Assembly (NCBI RefSeq): GCF_018847975.1
Contig: NZ_CP072597.1
Location: forward strand, 558,001-622,000
From: Lysobacter sp. K5869
GTDB taxonomy: Bacteria; Pseudomonadota; Gammaproteobacteria; Xanthomonadales; Xanthomonadaceae
Reading direction: 5' to 3'
Length of the DNA stretch: 64,000 nucleotides
The notes under the pieces are model-generated. The model had not been told where the DNA came from. It made no database searches and was given only the letters and a program-made list of their open reading frames with translations. Positions 55,655 through 64,000 of this stretch are shown here, piece after piece. The position numbers and the translations under genes are program-made. Within the stretch, counting starts at the first letter, position 1, and every line of letters starts with the position of its first letter.

Positions 55655-56932
55655 TCAAGCGGCGGGCGCAACGGCTTCGTCGGCGTAGCGCAGGCGCAAG
55701 CCGGCGACGGCGCGTTCGGCGTGGGCGCGCGCGTCCAGGCCGTGCGGATCGGTCGCGACGACGTGGCCGAGATAGCAGGCGTTGTCGATCGGCGCGGACA
55801 CCTCGGTGCCGGCGACCGCGGCCAGACTCCAACGCGCCACGCGCGCATCGGCGTCGAGCGCGGCGGCGCCGTCGAGCGCGAGCACATGGCCGGCGCGCGG
55901 CGGCACCAGGAACTTGATCGCGGCGCTGGCGACGCCGGTATCGCGTCGCTGCAAGTCGGGTTCGCGGCCCAGCGCCAGTTCGATCTGCGCATCGAGCAAA
56001 TCGATGCCGGTCACGCGCTGAATCAGTTCGGCGATGTAGTTGCCGCCCGGACGCGGGTTGATCTCGACGATGCGCGGCCCCTGCGAAGTCAACTTGACCT
56101 CGGTGTGGCTCAGACCGTGATCGTGGCCGACCGCGGCCAGCGCGCCGCGCACCAGCGCTTCGACCGCTTGCGCCGTCTGCGGATCCAGCCGCGCCGGGAA
56201 CATGTGGCCGTCCTCAATGAAATACGGAAAGCCGGCGACGCTCTTGTCGGTGATGCCGATCACCGTGGTGCGGCCGCGATAAGTGCAGGCCTCGACGCTG
56301 ATCTCCTCGCCGTCCATGAACTCTTCCAGCAACAGCAGCGGCACCCGCGCCTGGTCGCGGAAGTTGCGCGGGAACGCGGCCAGGGCGTCGAACGATTCGC
56401 GCAGCTGCGCCTCGTCGCGCACCAGCTTGACGAAGGCGCTGGAGGCCAGATCGGTGGGCTTGACGATCAGCGGGTAGCCGATGCGTTCGGCCTCGCGCCG
56501 CACAGGCTCCCACTCGCCGGCGACGGCGAACTTCGGGTTGGGCAGGAACGCGCGCTCGATCGCCTCGCGCACCAGATCCTTGCGCCGCTCCATCACCACG
56601 TTGTCGGAGAACGCCTGCGGCAGGTTCAGCGCCTGCGCCACTTCGGCGACGGTGCCGATGTAGTAATCGCAGATCGTCACCACGCCGTCGAACGCCAGCA
56701 CCTCGTGCTGGGCGCGCAGGAATTCGACCAGCGCGGGGACGTCGTTGGTGTCGAAGCTCAGCACGTTGTCGGCGTGCTCGATCACCGGGTGGATCTCGCG
56801 CGAACGCGGGTCCTGGTAATGGCCGCGGTTGCGGGTGACGAAGGTGTAGCGGTGGCCGAGCCGGGCGATGGCCGGCGGAAAGATCCGGCCGGTGCCGCCG
56901 ACCCAGCTTTCGATCATCAACAGATGCGCCAT
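55655..56932 (-). CDS. ATP-grasp ligase of the metallophore-like operon
   Basis: A 425-residue carboxylate-amine ligase. The nucleotide-binding part includes YPLIVKPTDLASSAFVKLV and LLLLEEFMDGEEISVEA. The metal-binding residues are in RIVEINPRPGGNYIAELI, and the N-terminal pre-ATP-grasp domain starts MAHLLMIESWVGGTG. Relatives join amino acids or similar acids to amines through an acyl-phosphate. It would build the amide/peptide bond of the pathway product, probably using the amino acid made by the next upstream gene. Gap to the PLP gene is 26 bases. No carrier or NRPS is present. Confidence 0.85.
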   Translation of the reverse strand: MAHLLMIESWVGGTGRIFPPAIARLGHRYTFVTRNRGHYQDPRSREIHPVIEHADNVLSFDTNDVPALVEFLRAQHEVLAFDGVVTICDYYIGTVAEVAQALNLPQAFSDNVVMERRKDLVREAIERAFLPNPKFAVAGEWEPVRREAERIGYPLIVKPTDLASSAFVKLVRDEAQLRESFDALAAFPRNFRDQARVPLLLLEEFMDGEEISVEACTYRGRTTVIGITDKSVAGFPYFIEDGHMFPARLDPQTAQAVEALVRGALAAVGHDHGLSHTEVKLTSQGPRIVEINPRPGGNYIAELIQRVTGIDLLDAQIELALGREPDLQRRDTGVASAAIKFLVPPRAGHVLALDGAAALDADARVARWSLAAVAGTEVSAPIDNACYLGHVVATDPHGLDARAHAERAVAGLRLRYADEAVAPAA

Positions 56933-56958
56933 GGCGCGATGCTCCGGGGTAAGGGGAT

Positions 56959-58017
56959 TCAGTGCGCGGCCGCGGCGTGCGCCGCGACGTCGGGAAGAGA
57001 AACGGCGGCAGGCTCGAACGCGGCGCGGTTCCAGCGCATCGCCGACCACGGCAGTTCGAGCTGGTCCAGACGCTCGACCGGCTTGGGCCGCAGCCCATCG
57101 AGCGCGAGCGCTTGCTCGTGCTGGGCGAACACGCCGTCGACGTAGCGATGACCGGTGTCGGCGGCCAGGAACACCACGTTGCGCTCGGGATGCAGCAACG
57201 CCTCGCGCCGCGCGACCAGATAGCAGCAGCCGCTGGACAGGCCGGCGAACAGCGCGTGCTCGCGCAGCAGCGCGACCGCGCCGGACAGGCCGTAGTCGAA
57301 CGACACCCAATGCACCTGGTCGTACAGCGCGTGGCGCACGTTGCGGAACGGGATCGAGCTGCCGATGCCGGCGATGATGATGCCGGGGTCTTCGATGTGC
57401 TCGCAGCCGAAGGTCATGCTGCCGAAGGGCTGCACGCCGATCAGCTCGGTCTCGCCCGCCTGTTCGCGCAGCGCGCAGGCGAGGCCGCCGGTGGAACAAC
57501 CCGAGCCGACGCCGCCGACCAAACTCAGCGGTGCGCCGCTCACGCCGTCGGCGATCAGCTCGGCCACCGGCTCGTAGCCGCAGTAGTGGATCTCGTCGTG
57601 GTACTGCTGCATCCAATGCAGGTGCGGGTCCGCCGCCATCAGCTCGCGGATGCGCGCCACGCGCAAGCTCTGATCGAGTTTCAGCGTCGCCTGCGGCTCG
57701 ACCTGCTCGACCGTGGCGCCGAGGATGCGCAGTTGCGTCATCAGCGTCTTGTCCACGGTCTTGGAACCGACGATGCGGCACTTGAGCCCGAACTTGTGGC
57801 AGGCCAGCGCCAACGCATAGGCGTAGATGCCGCTGGAACTGTCCATCAGCGTCGCGCCGGTTTGGATGCGGCCGCTGGCGAGAAGACGCTCGACCGCGAC
57901 CAGGGTTGAGTAGACCTTCATCGTCTCGAACCGCGCCACGTACAGGTTCGGCCCCAGCCTTACCAGATCCGGCGCCTTGATCGCATCGGCGATGTGGGCG
58001 TGCACGGTCGCGCTCAT
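56959..58017 (-). CDS. Cysteine-synthase-fold PLP enzyme of the metallophore-like operon
   Basis: A 352-residue fold-type II PLP enzyme. The cofactor lysine is most likely Lys34 in RFETMKVYSTL. The phosphate/substrate loop is SSSG at 60-63 and the PLP-phosphate loop is GGVGSGCSTGG (168-178). It differs from housekeeping CysK/CysM and lacks their NPGGS-type sequence. It is comparable to SbnA-like enzymes that make 2,3-diaminopropionate from O-phosphoserine. Next to a threonine-kinase-like gene (four-base overlap) it may replace the phosphate of O-phosphothreonine to give a beta-substituted amino acid such as 2,3-diaminobutyrate (inference). Confidence 0.8.
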   Translation of the reverse strand: MSATVHAHIADAIKAPDLVRLGPNLYVARFETMKVYSTLVAVERLLASGRIQTGATLMDSSSGIYAYALALACHKFGLKCRIVGSKTVDKTLMTQLRILGATVEQVEPQATLKLDQSLRVARIRELMAADPHLHWMQQYHDEIHYCGYEPVAELIADGVSGAPLSLVGGVGSGCSTGGLACALREQAGETELIGVQPFGSMTFGCEHIEDPGIIIAGIGSSIPFRNVRHALYDQVHWVSFDYGLSGAVALLREHALFAGLSSGCCYLVARREALLHPERNVVFLAADTGHRYVDGVFAQHEQALALDGLRPKPVERLDQLELPWSAMRWNRAAFEPAAVSLPDVAAHAAAAH

Positions 58018-58955
58018 GGGCCGGTCTCGATCAGGCGGCATTGCCGGCCGAGCCCGGCGAAGAACGCCGACAGTTCGCCCAGCCGCGCCGGCTCCGGCCG
58101 CTGCGCGAACAGATAGCCGATCAAGCTGCCGGTGTGCGCGACCACCACACCGTCGGCGCCGAGTTCGCGGCGATGGCGCAGCAGGATGTCCAGATGCGTT
58201 TTCGGCGTCACCCACTGCGCCAGTTGCGCGCTGCGTGTGGCGACTTCGCAGATCGCCCGCGCGTCGCCTTGTTCGAACGCCTCCAGCGCCAGCTCCAGAT
58301 GGATCTGGTACGAGGAATGATGGCGGCGGTAATGCCGCAGCAAGGGCTCGGCCAGCTTTTCGGTTTCCACCGTGCCGCCTTCGTCGATGTAGCAGGCGTA
58401 CAGCCGCGGCGCCGAACCGAACTCGCGCAGCACCTGTTGCCGCCCGCTCAGATACAGCGCGTAACGGTCGAGGAACACGCTGTCGGAGCGCTCGATGCCG
58501 CGCAGCAATCCGGTCAGTTCGTCCAGCCGCGTGCTCAACCCGAACACGCGATCCAGGCAGCGCACGGTCGCGACCAAATCGGCGGTGGAGCTCGCCATTC
58601 CCTTGCCGGTCGGCAGCTCGCTGTCGTGGCTGAAGCGCCCGGGCGGCAACGTCTTGCCGTGCAGTTGCAGATAGGCCTCGATCGCGCGCCGGCATTTGTC
58701 CTTGCCGGCGAGATCGCGCGCGAGCTCGCCGTCCTCGCCCGGCAGGAAGTGCATCCAGCTGTAGCGACGCACCGGCAGCGAGATCAGGCCGATGTGCAGC
58801 TCGCCGCCGAGCTCGCACGGGCCTTGCCACAGTTCGCCCAAGGTGCCGTGACACACGCCGCTGTACGCCGCGCGCAGCGCGGCTTGCGGCGCCAACGCGG
58901 CCGCGGCCGCCGGATCGCGGTTCGGAACGTCCTTCGATTCGTACCGTTGCAGCAT
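58014..58955 (-). CDS. PduX-like GHMP kinase (L-threonine kinase-like)
   Basis: A 313-residue GHMP-fold kinase. The N-terminal GVCHGTLGELWQG (33-45) and the phosphate-binding loop LPTGKGMASSTAD (114-126) are the two most characteristic PduX stretches. PduX phosphorylates L-threonine for cobamide nucleotide-loop assembly. No cobamide genes are near, so the phosphothreonine is more likely a substrate for the overlapping PLP gene. The ATG at 58955 is preferred over one six bases upstream because GGGGAG then has normal spacing. A 23-base gap follows the receptor gene. Confidence 0.85.
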   Translation of the reverse strand: MLQRYESKDVPNRDPAAAAALAPQAALRAAYSGVCHGTLGELWQGPCELGGELHIGLISLPVRRYSWMHFLPGEDGELARDLAGKDKCRRAIEAYLQLHGKTLPPGRFSHDSELPTGKGMASSTADLVATVRCLDRVFGLSTRLDELTGLLRGIERSDSVFLDRYALYLSGRQQVLREFGSAPRLYACYIDEGGTVETEKLAEPLLRHYRRHHSSYQIHLELALEAFEQGDARAICEVATRSAQLAQWVTPKTHLDILLRHRRELGADGVVVAHTGSLIGYLFAQRPEPARLGELSAFFAGLGRQCRLIETGP

Positions 58956-58978
58956 GCGCATCTCCCCGAGCGCGAAGA

Positions 58979-60922
58979 TCAACCGTCGAAATCCACCGTC
59001 AGTTGCGCCACGTAGCGGCGTCCGTCGATGAGGCCGAAACTGTTGTTGCCGTAGATGTTCCAGGTGAAGGTGTCGCCCACGTTCGCCACCAGCAGGCGCA
59101 AGCTGGCCGGCGCGTCGCCGAGGCGGAACCGATAGCGCGCGCCCAGATCGACCAGCGCATAGGCCGGCACGATGTTGCGTCCGTCGCGCGAGGCCACGCG
59201 CTCGCCGTAGCGGCTCATCGACGCGTCGAACGACCAGCCCGGCAGCGATGGCGGCCGGTACTCGACATCGGCGCGCAACAACTGCTCGGTCTGGCCGATC
59301 GGCCGGTCGCCGACGCGACCCAGGCGCACCGCCTCGCCGCTGACGCGCGGGCGCATCAGCACCGCGCCGGCCACCAGCGTCCAGCGGTCGGCGGGCTTGC
59401 CGCTCAAACTCAGCTCGACGCCGCGATGGCGAACTTCGGCCAGCGGCCCGAACATGTTGTTCTCGTCGGTGGCGAAATACGGCTTGCGCACGTCGAACGC
59501 GCCGGCCACCAGTTTCAAATCGTCGCCGAACTTCCAGCGCAGCCCCGCCTCGGTCTGGCGCGTGCGGATCGCCGGCAGCGCCTGATTGCGGTTGGCCGCG
59601 TCGTCCGGGGCGATGCCGCTTTCCTCCAGCCCGCGCGTATGGCCGGCGTACAACGCCCACCGCGGGCTCAGTTGCAACGACACGCTGGCGCTGGGCAGCC
59701 ACGGATCGTCGCGGCTCAGCGCCGGCGCCGCGCCGGGTTGCAGAATGCGCTTGCGGTACTGGCTGCGCTGGATGCCGAAGTTCCATTCGCCGACATCGCG
59801 CCAACGGCCCTCGTAAGCCAAACCTGCGGTCCATTGCTCGACCCGGTCGTGAGTGCGTTCGCCGAACGCGAACGAGCCCGGCCGCGGCTGCGGGCGCGGC
59901 TCGCCCAATGGCCGCCAGCCGTAATCGATGGCCGGCGCCGAACCGCCGTACTCGCTGTCCACGCCGCGCCCGCGCACCGCCGCGTGCAGCACGTGCAGGC
60001 GCGGGCCTTCGCGGAAGCTGCGGCTCAAGCGCAACTCGCCGCTGGTGGAGGCGTAGCGCTGGCGCGGATCGGCGACCACGCGCTCGCGCGTCAGCCCCTC
60101 GCGCGTGGTCTCGGCGAACAGCTCGGCGAAGCCCTGCGGCTGATTGTTGATCGAGCGCACCACCCCGCCGGCGAAGGCCCAGCCCGCGCCGATCCGCGCC
60201 TTGGCCAGCACGCCGAAATTGCGGCTGTCGTATTCGTTGTCGCTCCAGCTTTGGCCGAAATGACGGCGACGCTCGATCCGCGGCGGCCGGTACGGCCCGG
60301 CGGTGAGGATGGTCGGCGCGACCTCTTCGTCGCGGCCGCGCGAAATGCTCCAGAACGGCAGGATCTCGACGTTCTCGCTCGGCCGCCAGCGCGGCACGAA
60401 CGCCGCGCGCACGTAGCGCGCGTCGGCGCCGTCGTAATATTCCTCGCGCGCCAGCGCCAGATTCGCGGCGATGCCGAAGCGGCCTTCCACCACCGGCAAG
60501 CGCGCGTCGAACTCCAGCGCCGGCGCGCCATACGCGTTGAGCGCCGCCAACACGCTGAGCACTCGCTCGTCCCCGGCTTTCTTCAGCCGGTAATCGACGA
60601 TGCCGGTCGGCGCGGGGAACGGATAATTCAGCGCGGACGGACCGACGCGGATGGTCGAACCTTCGACCAAGGCCGGCGGTACCGTGCCCTGGCGATCGAA
60701 GTAGATTCCGTCCATGCGCACGTTGCCGGCGTCCACCGGCGAGAAGCCGCGCACCTGCTTGGCGCTGTACAAACCGATGGTTTCGTTGCCTAAGGTCGCG
60801 CCGAACGCGTCCTCGGCCGCGGTCACGGCGTTGTCGCCGGCGCGCTGCGCTTGCGCGGCGGCGGCGCACAGCAATAGTGCGGCGCCCAGGCTCCAGTTCG
60901 ATGCGTTCGCGCGCACGCTCAC
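58979..60922 (-). CDS. TonB-dependent outer-membrane receptor of the metallophore-like operon
   Basis: A 647-residue receptor with a signal peptide (about 1-26, ending AAAQAQRA). A short plug domain (about 35-140; YSAKQVRGFSPVDAGNVRMDGIYF) is followed by a 22-strand-type barrel ending YVAQLTVDFDG. It resembles the compact siderophore/metal receptor class and has no signalling extension. The start is likely the GTG overlapping the upstream permease stop (GTGA); an ATG 15 bases earlier (60937) is the alternative. Context says it takes back the exported product as a metal complex. Confidence 0.88.
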   Translation of the reverse strand: MSVRANASNWSLGAALLLCAAAAQAQRAGDNAVTAAEDAFGATLGNETIGLYSAKQVRGFSPVDAGNVRMDGIYFDRQGTVPPALVEGSTIRVGPSALNYPFPAPTGIVDYRLKKAGDERVLSVLAALNAYGAPALEFDARLPVVEGRFGIAANLALAREEYYDGADARYVRAAFVPRWRPSENVEILPFWSISRGRDEEVAPTILTAGPYRPPRIERRRHFGQSWSDNEYDSRNFGVLAKARIGAGWAFAGGVVRSINNQPQGFAELFAETTREGLTRERVVADPRQRYASTSGELRLSRSFREGPRLHVLHAAVRGRGVDSEYGGSAPAIDYGWRPLGEPRPQPRPGSFAFGERTHDRVEQWTAGLAYEGRWRDVGEWNFGIQRSQYRKRILQPGAAPALSRDDPWLPSASVSLQLSPRWALYAGHTRGLEESGIAPDDAANRNQALPAIRTRQTEAGLRWKFGDDLKLVAGAFDVRKPYFATDENNMFGPLAEVRHRGVELSLSGKPADRWTLVAGAVLMRPRVSGEAVRLGRVGDRPIGQTEQLLRADVEYRPPSLPGWSFDASMSRYGERVASRDGRNIVPAYALVDLGARYRFRLGDAPASLRLLVANVGDTFTWNIYGNNSFGLIDGRRYVAQLTVDFDG

Positions 60923-62451
60923 AGCTCCGCCGGCCATTGGCGCAGGCAGCGCAGCGCCCACGCGCTCAACGCCGCCGCCAGCAGCGTCAGCCACAGCGCG
61001 GTCGGCAAGGCGCCAGCGACGCGCGACCAGGCCGGCGCTTCGCTCCATGCATAAGCCGGAATCGCGTCGAACTCGAGAAAGTTCATGCGCCCGTAGCTGT
61101 CCGCGCGCGGGCGCGGCGTCGGCGCCGCGATCTGGCGCTGCATGCGCGGGTAGAACCAGTCGCGCAGCCGCTTCTGATACGCCGAGGTCTGCCGCTCGAA
61201 GCGGCGATGGCGTTCGGCATCGGTGCCGGCCAAGCGCGCCAACGCCTGCTCCATGCCCAGCGGCGGCGCGATGAAGCCCGCCCACTGCGAAATCCGCTCG
61301 CGCGCGCTACGGGCCGATTCCTGCCGATCGCGCAGCGGCTGCAGGCGCCGCTCCAGTTCCGGCGAGAGAAAACTCAAACGCGTGGCGTAGTCGAGCCCAC
61401 CGATCTTGCCGAGCGAACCCGACAGATCGGCGCGGCCGCGGAAGTCGCGCGCGATCAGCGCATCGCGCTCCCCGGCGATGGCGTCGTTGGCGCGTCGCTG
61501 CGCGTCCACGTAAGCGATCGGCGTCGGCGCGTCGCCGACCCGCGCGGCGACGCCGCTGCCGATCAGCGGCACGCCGATGGCCAACACCGCCCACACCGCG
61601 CTCATCAGGCTGATCGCGCCGGCGGCGCCGGGCCACACGGACACCACGACGAATCCCAGCGCGGCCCAGAACCCCAGGTAGGCCACCACCAGTGCCGCCG
61701 ACGCGATCAATTCGGGAACCGCCGCGCCGAGATCGGCGCCGGCGGAGAACAGCGAAATCAACAGGCCCAGCAGCGCCCCCGGCGCCAGCCAGGCGAAGAT
61801 CGCGACGATGCGCGCGCCCAGCCACGCGCGCGGACCGACCCGCTGCGCAGCGATCAGGCGCAGCATGCCGTGGTCGCGCTCGAAGGTGGCGAGCAATCCG
61901 ATCAACACGATCGCCGCCACCGGCAGTAGATACACCAACACGAAGCCGAGATCGAACCGGCCCAATCCGAGCGCGCGCGGGTTTTCGAAGTCGTAGGCCG
62001 GCTCGACGCCGAACGGCGTTTCCAGCTTCACCGGCAAGCGCGTCGGCATCAGATCGCTGCCGCCCACCGCCAACGGCGACAGCGGCAGATTCGGTTTGTA
62101 GCTGTGCGCGCGCAGGAAATAGCGGCTGAAGCCAGCCACGTCGGTCGGGTCTTGCCAGTACGGCACCGATTCGGCCGCGGGCTCGGCGTAGCGGCGCGCG
62201 CGTTCGAGAATCTGCCGGGTCCAGTCCAGATCGCTGGCGCGGCTGCGTTCGATCGCCCGATCCTGGCCGCGATGCAGCGCCGCGCCGCTGTGCGCGCCCC
62301 ACAGCATCGCCGCGAACAGCAGGCCCAGCACGGTCCACAGCAAGCGGCTGCGGCCGATGTGGCGCAGTTCCCAACGCAACAGTTCGGCGAAACCGGCGGT
62401 GCGCGCGGCCGGCAATGCGAGCGCGTCGGCGTATCCCGCGGGAGCGCTCAT
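60919..62451 (-). CDS. DUF3526-type ABC transporter permease, second subunit
   Basis: A 510-residue membrane protein with an N-terminal helix (about 33-55), a large extracytoplasmic loop (about 60-175) and four or five more helices (around 185-330), then another loop and a final helix. The arrangement with RDHGMLRLIAAQRVGPRAWLG is that of ABC-2/NosY-like permeases carrying DUF3526. It pairs with the next upstream gene, which overlaps it by four bases. Substrate unknown. Confidence 0.8.
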   Translation of the reverse strand: MSAPAGYADALALPAARTAGFAELLRWELRHIGRSRLLWTVLGLLFAAMLWGAHSGAALHRGQDRAIERSRASDLDWTRQILERARRYAEPAAESVPYWQDPTDVAGFSRYFLRAHSYKPNLPLSPLAVGGSDLMPTRLPVKLETPFGVEPAYDFENPRALGLGRFDLGFVLVYLLPVAAIVLIGLLATFERDHGMLRLIAAQRVGPRAWLGARIVAIFAWLAPGALLGLLISLFSAGADLGAAVPELIASAALVVAYLGFWAALGFVVVSVWPGAAGAISLMSAVWAVLAIGVPLIGSGVAARVGDAPTPIAYVDAQRRANDAIAGERDALIARDFRGRADLSGSLGKIGGLDYATRLSFLSPELERRLQPLRDRQESARSARERISQWAGFIAPPLGMEQALARLAGTDAERHRRFERQTSAYQKRLRDWFYPRMQRQIAAPTPRPRADSYGRMNFLEFDAIPAYAWSEAPAWSRVAGALPTALWLTLLAAALSAWALRCLRQWPAEL

Positions 62452-63851
62452 GGCCGCAGCCTCCGCGCCGCCAGCGCCAGCAAGCCGGCGGCCAAGGCGC
62501 TCCAGCCGAGCAGGCCGAACAACGCCGGCGCCGCGTTGCGCCAGTTCGCCGCCAGCGCCGGCGCCGGCGCGACGAACTGCGGCACCTGCGCCCACAGCGT
62601 TTCGTCGCTGGTGTGGCGCGGCTGCGCGCCGTTCAACGGATGCGCCATCACGTCCTCGTTCATGCGGTTGACCAACGCGCGCCGGTACTGCTCGGCGGCG
62701 TCGATGAAACGGCGGTGGTGGCCGAAGTCGCTGCCGGCGAGCATCGGCGACAGGCTCTGCATCGCGGTGGCCGGACTCAGCCAGCCCCAGGCGGCGAAAG
62801 CGCGGTCCTGCGCGGCGACGCGGTCGTAGAAACCGCCGAGCACGCGGTCGAACACTTCGTGCGAATGGCGTTCGCTCAGATCGAGTTCGGCGCCGCGCGC
62901 GTCCACCCGCATATCGCTCACGTCCTTGGCGCCGTAGCGCGCGAGCAAGGTCTCGCGGTGTTTCTTGGCTTCCTCGGCGGTCCAGAACGAGGGCGCTTCG
63001 TCCTGCAATTGCTGCTTGACCTGTTGGCTCGACGGCAACGGCAACGACGCATCGACCGCGCTGCTGGCCCAACGTGGCAGGGCCAGCGCCAGCACGATCC
63101 ACAACCCGAACAACAGCGCCAATGCGCCGCGGACGCTGCGCGTCAGCAGCGATACCGCCACGCCCAGCGCGGTCAACACGCCCAAATAGGCCGCCATCGC
63201 CGCCGCCCACAGCGCCAACCGCAATGCCACATCCGCGCTCAATCCGCCCAAGGCCGCGCTGGCGACGGCCGCCGCCAGCGTCACCGGCGCCAGCAACGCC
63301 AGCAGCAAGGCCGACCAGATCGCCGACGCCTTGGCCGCGACGATCGCGCGCGGCCGCAGCGCCGCGCCCAGCGCGAGGCGCAACGTGCCGCGTTCGCGAT
63401 CCATCGCCACCGCGGTGAAGGCGAGCAGGAACGCCACCAGCGGCGCGAACGCGATCAACAGGCTCGCCGGACTCGCCAATCCCGCGCGCTGCAACGCCGA
63501 AGCCTCGCCTTGCGGGCGATACAGCATGTCGTTCTGCACATGCGCTTCCAGCCACACGGTTTGGCCGACGAAGGGCTGCGCGCCGGGATCGAGCGCGGCC
63601 AGCGGCGGCGCCGGCTTGAACGCGAAGATGCTGTAGTGCGCGGCCGAGTGCGGGTCCTTCTCGCCCTGCCCGAGCCAACGCGCGCGTTCGGCGCGCGCGG
63701 CGTCGGACTTGGCCGCGTTGCCCGCGGCCACCGTCGCCAAGTCGAAGGAAAACGCCAGCAACACCAGCGCGGCCAGCGCCAGCAGCGCCCACCACGCGCG
63801 GCGGTCGCGGCGCAGCAGGGTCCATTCGTAAGCAGTCAGCGCAGCGCTCAT
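62448..63851 (-). CDS. DUF3526-type ABC transporter permease, first subunit
   Basis: A 467-residue membrane protein homologous in layout to the following gene: first helix about 20-40, long extracytoplasmic loop, then AVAMDRERGTLRLALGAALRPRAI before the core helices. A final helix lies near the C-terminus. The pair plus the ATPase form an ABC-2-type transporter. It overlaps both neighbours by four bases or so (ATGA), so the three ABC genes are one translational unit with the receptor. Confidence 0.8.
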   Translation of the reverse strand: MSAALTAYEWTLLRRDRRAWWALLALAALVLLAFSFDLATVAAGNAAKSDAARAERARWLGQGEKDPHSAAHYSIFAFKPAPPLAALDPGAQPFVGQTVWLEAHVQNDMLYRPQGEASALQRAGLASPASLLIAFAPLVAFLLAFTAVAMDRERGTLRLALGAALRPRAIVAAKASAIWSALLLALLAPVTLAAAVASAALGGLSADVALRLALWAAAMAAYLGVLTALGVAVSLLTRSVRGALALLFGLWIVLALALPRWASSAVDASLPLPSSQQVKQQLQDEAPSFWTAEEAKKHRETLLARYGAKDVSDMRVDARGAELDLSERHSHEVFDRVLGGFYDRVAAQDRAFAAWGWLSPATAMQSLSPMLAGSDFGHHRRFIDAAEQYRRALVNRMNEDVMAHPLNGAQPRHTSDETLWAQVPQFVAPAPALAANWRNAAPALFGLLGWSALAAGLLALAARRLRP

Positions 63852-64000
63852 GCCGCGGCGGCTCCGGCGGCGTCGAGCTGTTGCAGATATAGCGCTTCGA
63901 TTTCCGAGGCCGACAACTCGCTGGTGCGGCGCTCGGTCAGCAAGCGGCCCGCGCGCAGAATGCCGAGGCGATGGGCGACGTCCTTGACCCGATACAGATC
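63848..64000 (-). CDS. ABC transporter ATP-binding protein (C-terminal end only)
   Basis: Only the last 50 codons are in the window. The visible sequence (DVAHRLGILRAGRLLTERRT, then ASEIEALYLQQLDAAG) is the end of a typical ABC ATPase after the switch-histidine region: the regulator-of-orientation strand with LRAGRL. Its stop overlaps the first permease start (ATGA). The gene continues beyond base 64000, so the operon's promoter is outside the window. Confidence 0.8.
   Translation of the reverse strand, partial: DLYRVKDVAHRLGILRAGRLLTERRTSELSASEIEALYLQQLDAAGAAAA

Noticed and set aside
53549..58017. Staphylopine/pseudopaline-type opine metallophore locus
   Set aside because: There is no nicotianamine-synthase-like gene and no opine dehydrogenase; the PLP, kinase and ATP-grasp set is different.
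58014..58955. Assignment of the PduX-like kinase to cobamide synthesis
   Set aside because: No cobamide genes or recognisable cobalamin riboswitch are nearby; the neighbours fit an amino-acid-derived small molecule better. Kept only as an alternative.

Overview
The window is about 64 kb of very GC-rich Gram-negative chromosome. It most resembles Xanthomonadaceae, probably Lysobacter or a close relative. The indications are an aryl-polyene (xanthomonadin-type) pigment locus beside a XanB2-like chorismatase, a secreted DPP-IV-type peptidase, many TonB/outer-membrane functions, and dispersed 27-bp intergenic inverted repeats. Taxonomy is inference from gene content; no rRNA or tRNA gene was seen.

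Region 1 (1-18.8 kb) is mostly housekeeping and scattered single genes. It holds polA, a DUF2782-like protein, a GNAT acetyltransferase, a small lipoprotein, uvrD, a secreted gluzincin-like protein, a UPF0114 membrane protein, a glutathione transferase, an S9 prolyl peptidase, a Coa1-like protein and a DUF885 protein. It ends with a 1096-residue serine hydrolase carrying about 450 residues of Pro/Ala-rich linker, then a HTH-cupin regulator.

Region 2 (19-38 kb) is the aryl-polyene locus. A plus-strand arm (ketosynthase, chain-length-factor-like ketosynthase, family 2 glycosyltransferase) faces a long minus-strand arm: ACP, COG4648 membrane protein, FabZ-like dehydratase, LpxL-like acyltransferase, LolA-like protein, MMPL exporter, dehydratase, FabG-like reductase. 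A 1004-residue classical autotransporter sits inside the minus arm. The chorismatase gene (xanB2-like) is divergent from the ACP and should supply the hydroxybenzoate starter. A YadA-like trimeric autotransporter with a collagen-like GPQ tract lies just beyond it. No aryl-CoA/ACP ligase, methyltransferase, thioesterase or second ACP was found in the window.

Region 3 (38.4-48.3 kb) has half of a peptide-type ABC importer, then a sulfur block on the plus strand: Rrf2-type regulator, YezD-like small protein, porin, sulfate-binding protein, CysT, CysW, CysA. A strong hairpin and a MITE-like element lie between sbp and cysT.

Region 4 (48.5-53.2 kb) contains hemB (metal site without the zinc cysteines), aroE, a beta-propeller-type exported protein and several small hypothetical genes.

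Region 5 (53.5-64 kb, running off the end) is one tight minus-strand operon of at least nine genes ending in a clear terminator. The order is ABC ATPase (partial), two DUF3526-type permeases, TonB-dependent receptor, PduX-like GHMP kinase, cysteine-synthase-fold PLP enzyme, ATP-grasp ligase, DUF364 protein and MFS exporter. I read this as a non-NRPS small-molecule biosynthesis, export and uptake system, most likely a metallophore built from a phosphothreonine-derived amino acid. It is the best candidate in the window for an undescribed system.
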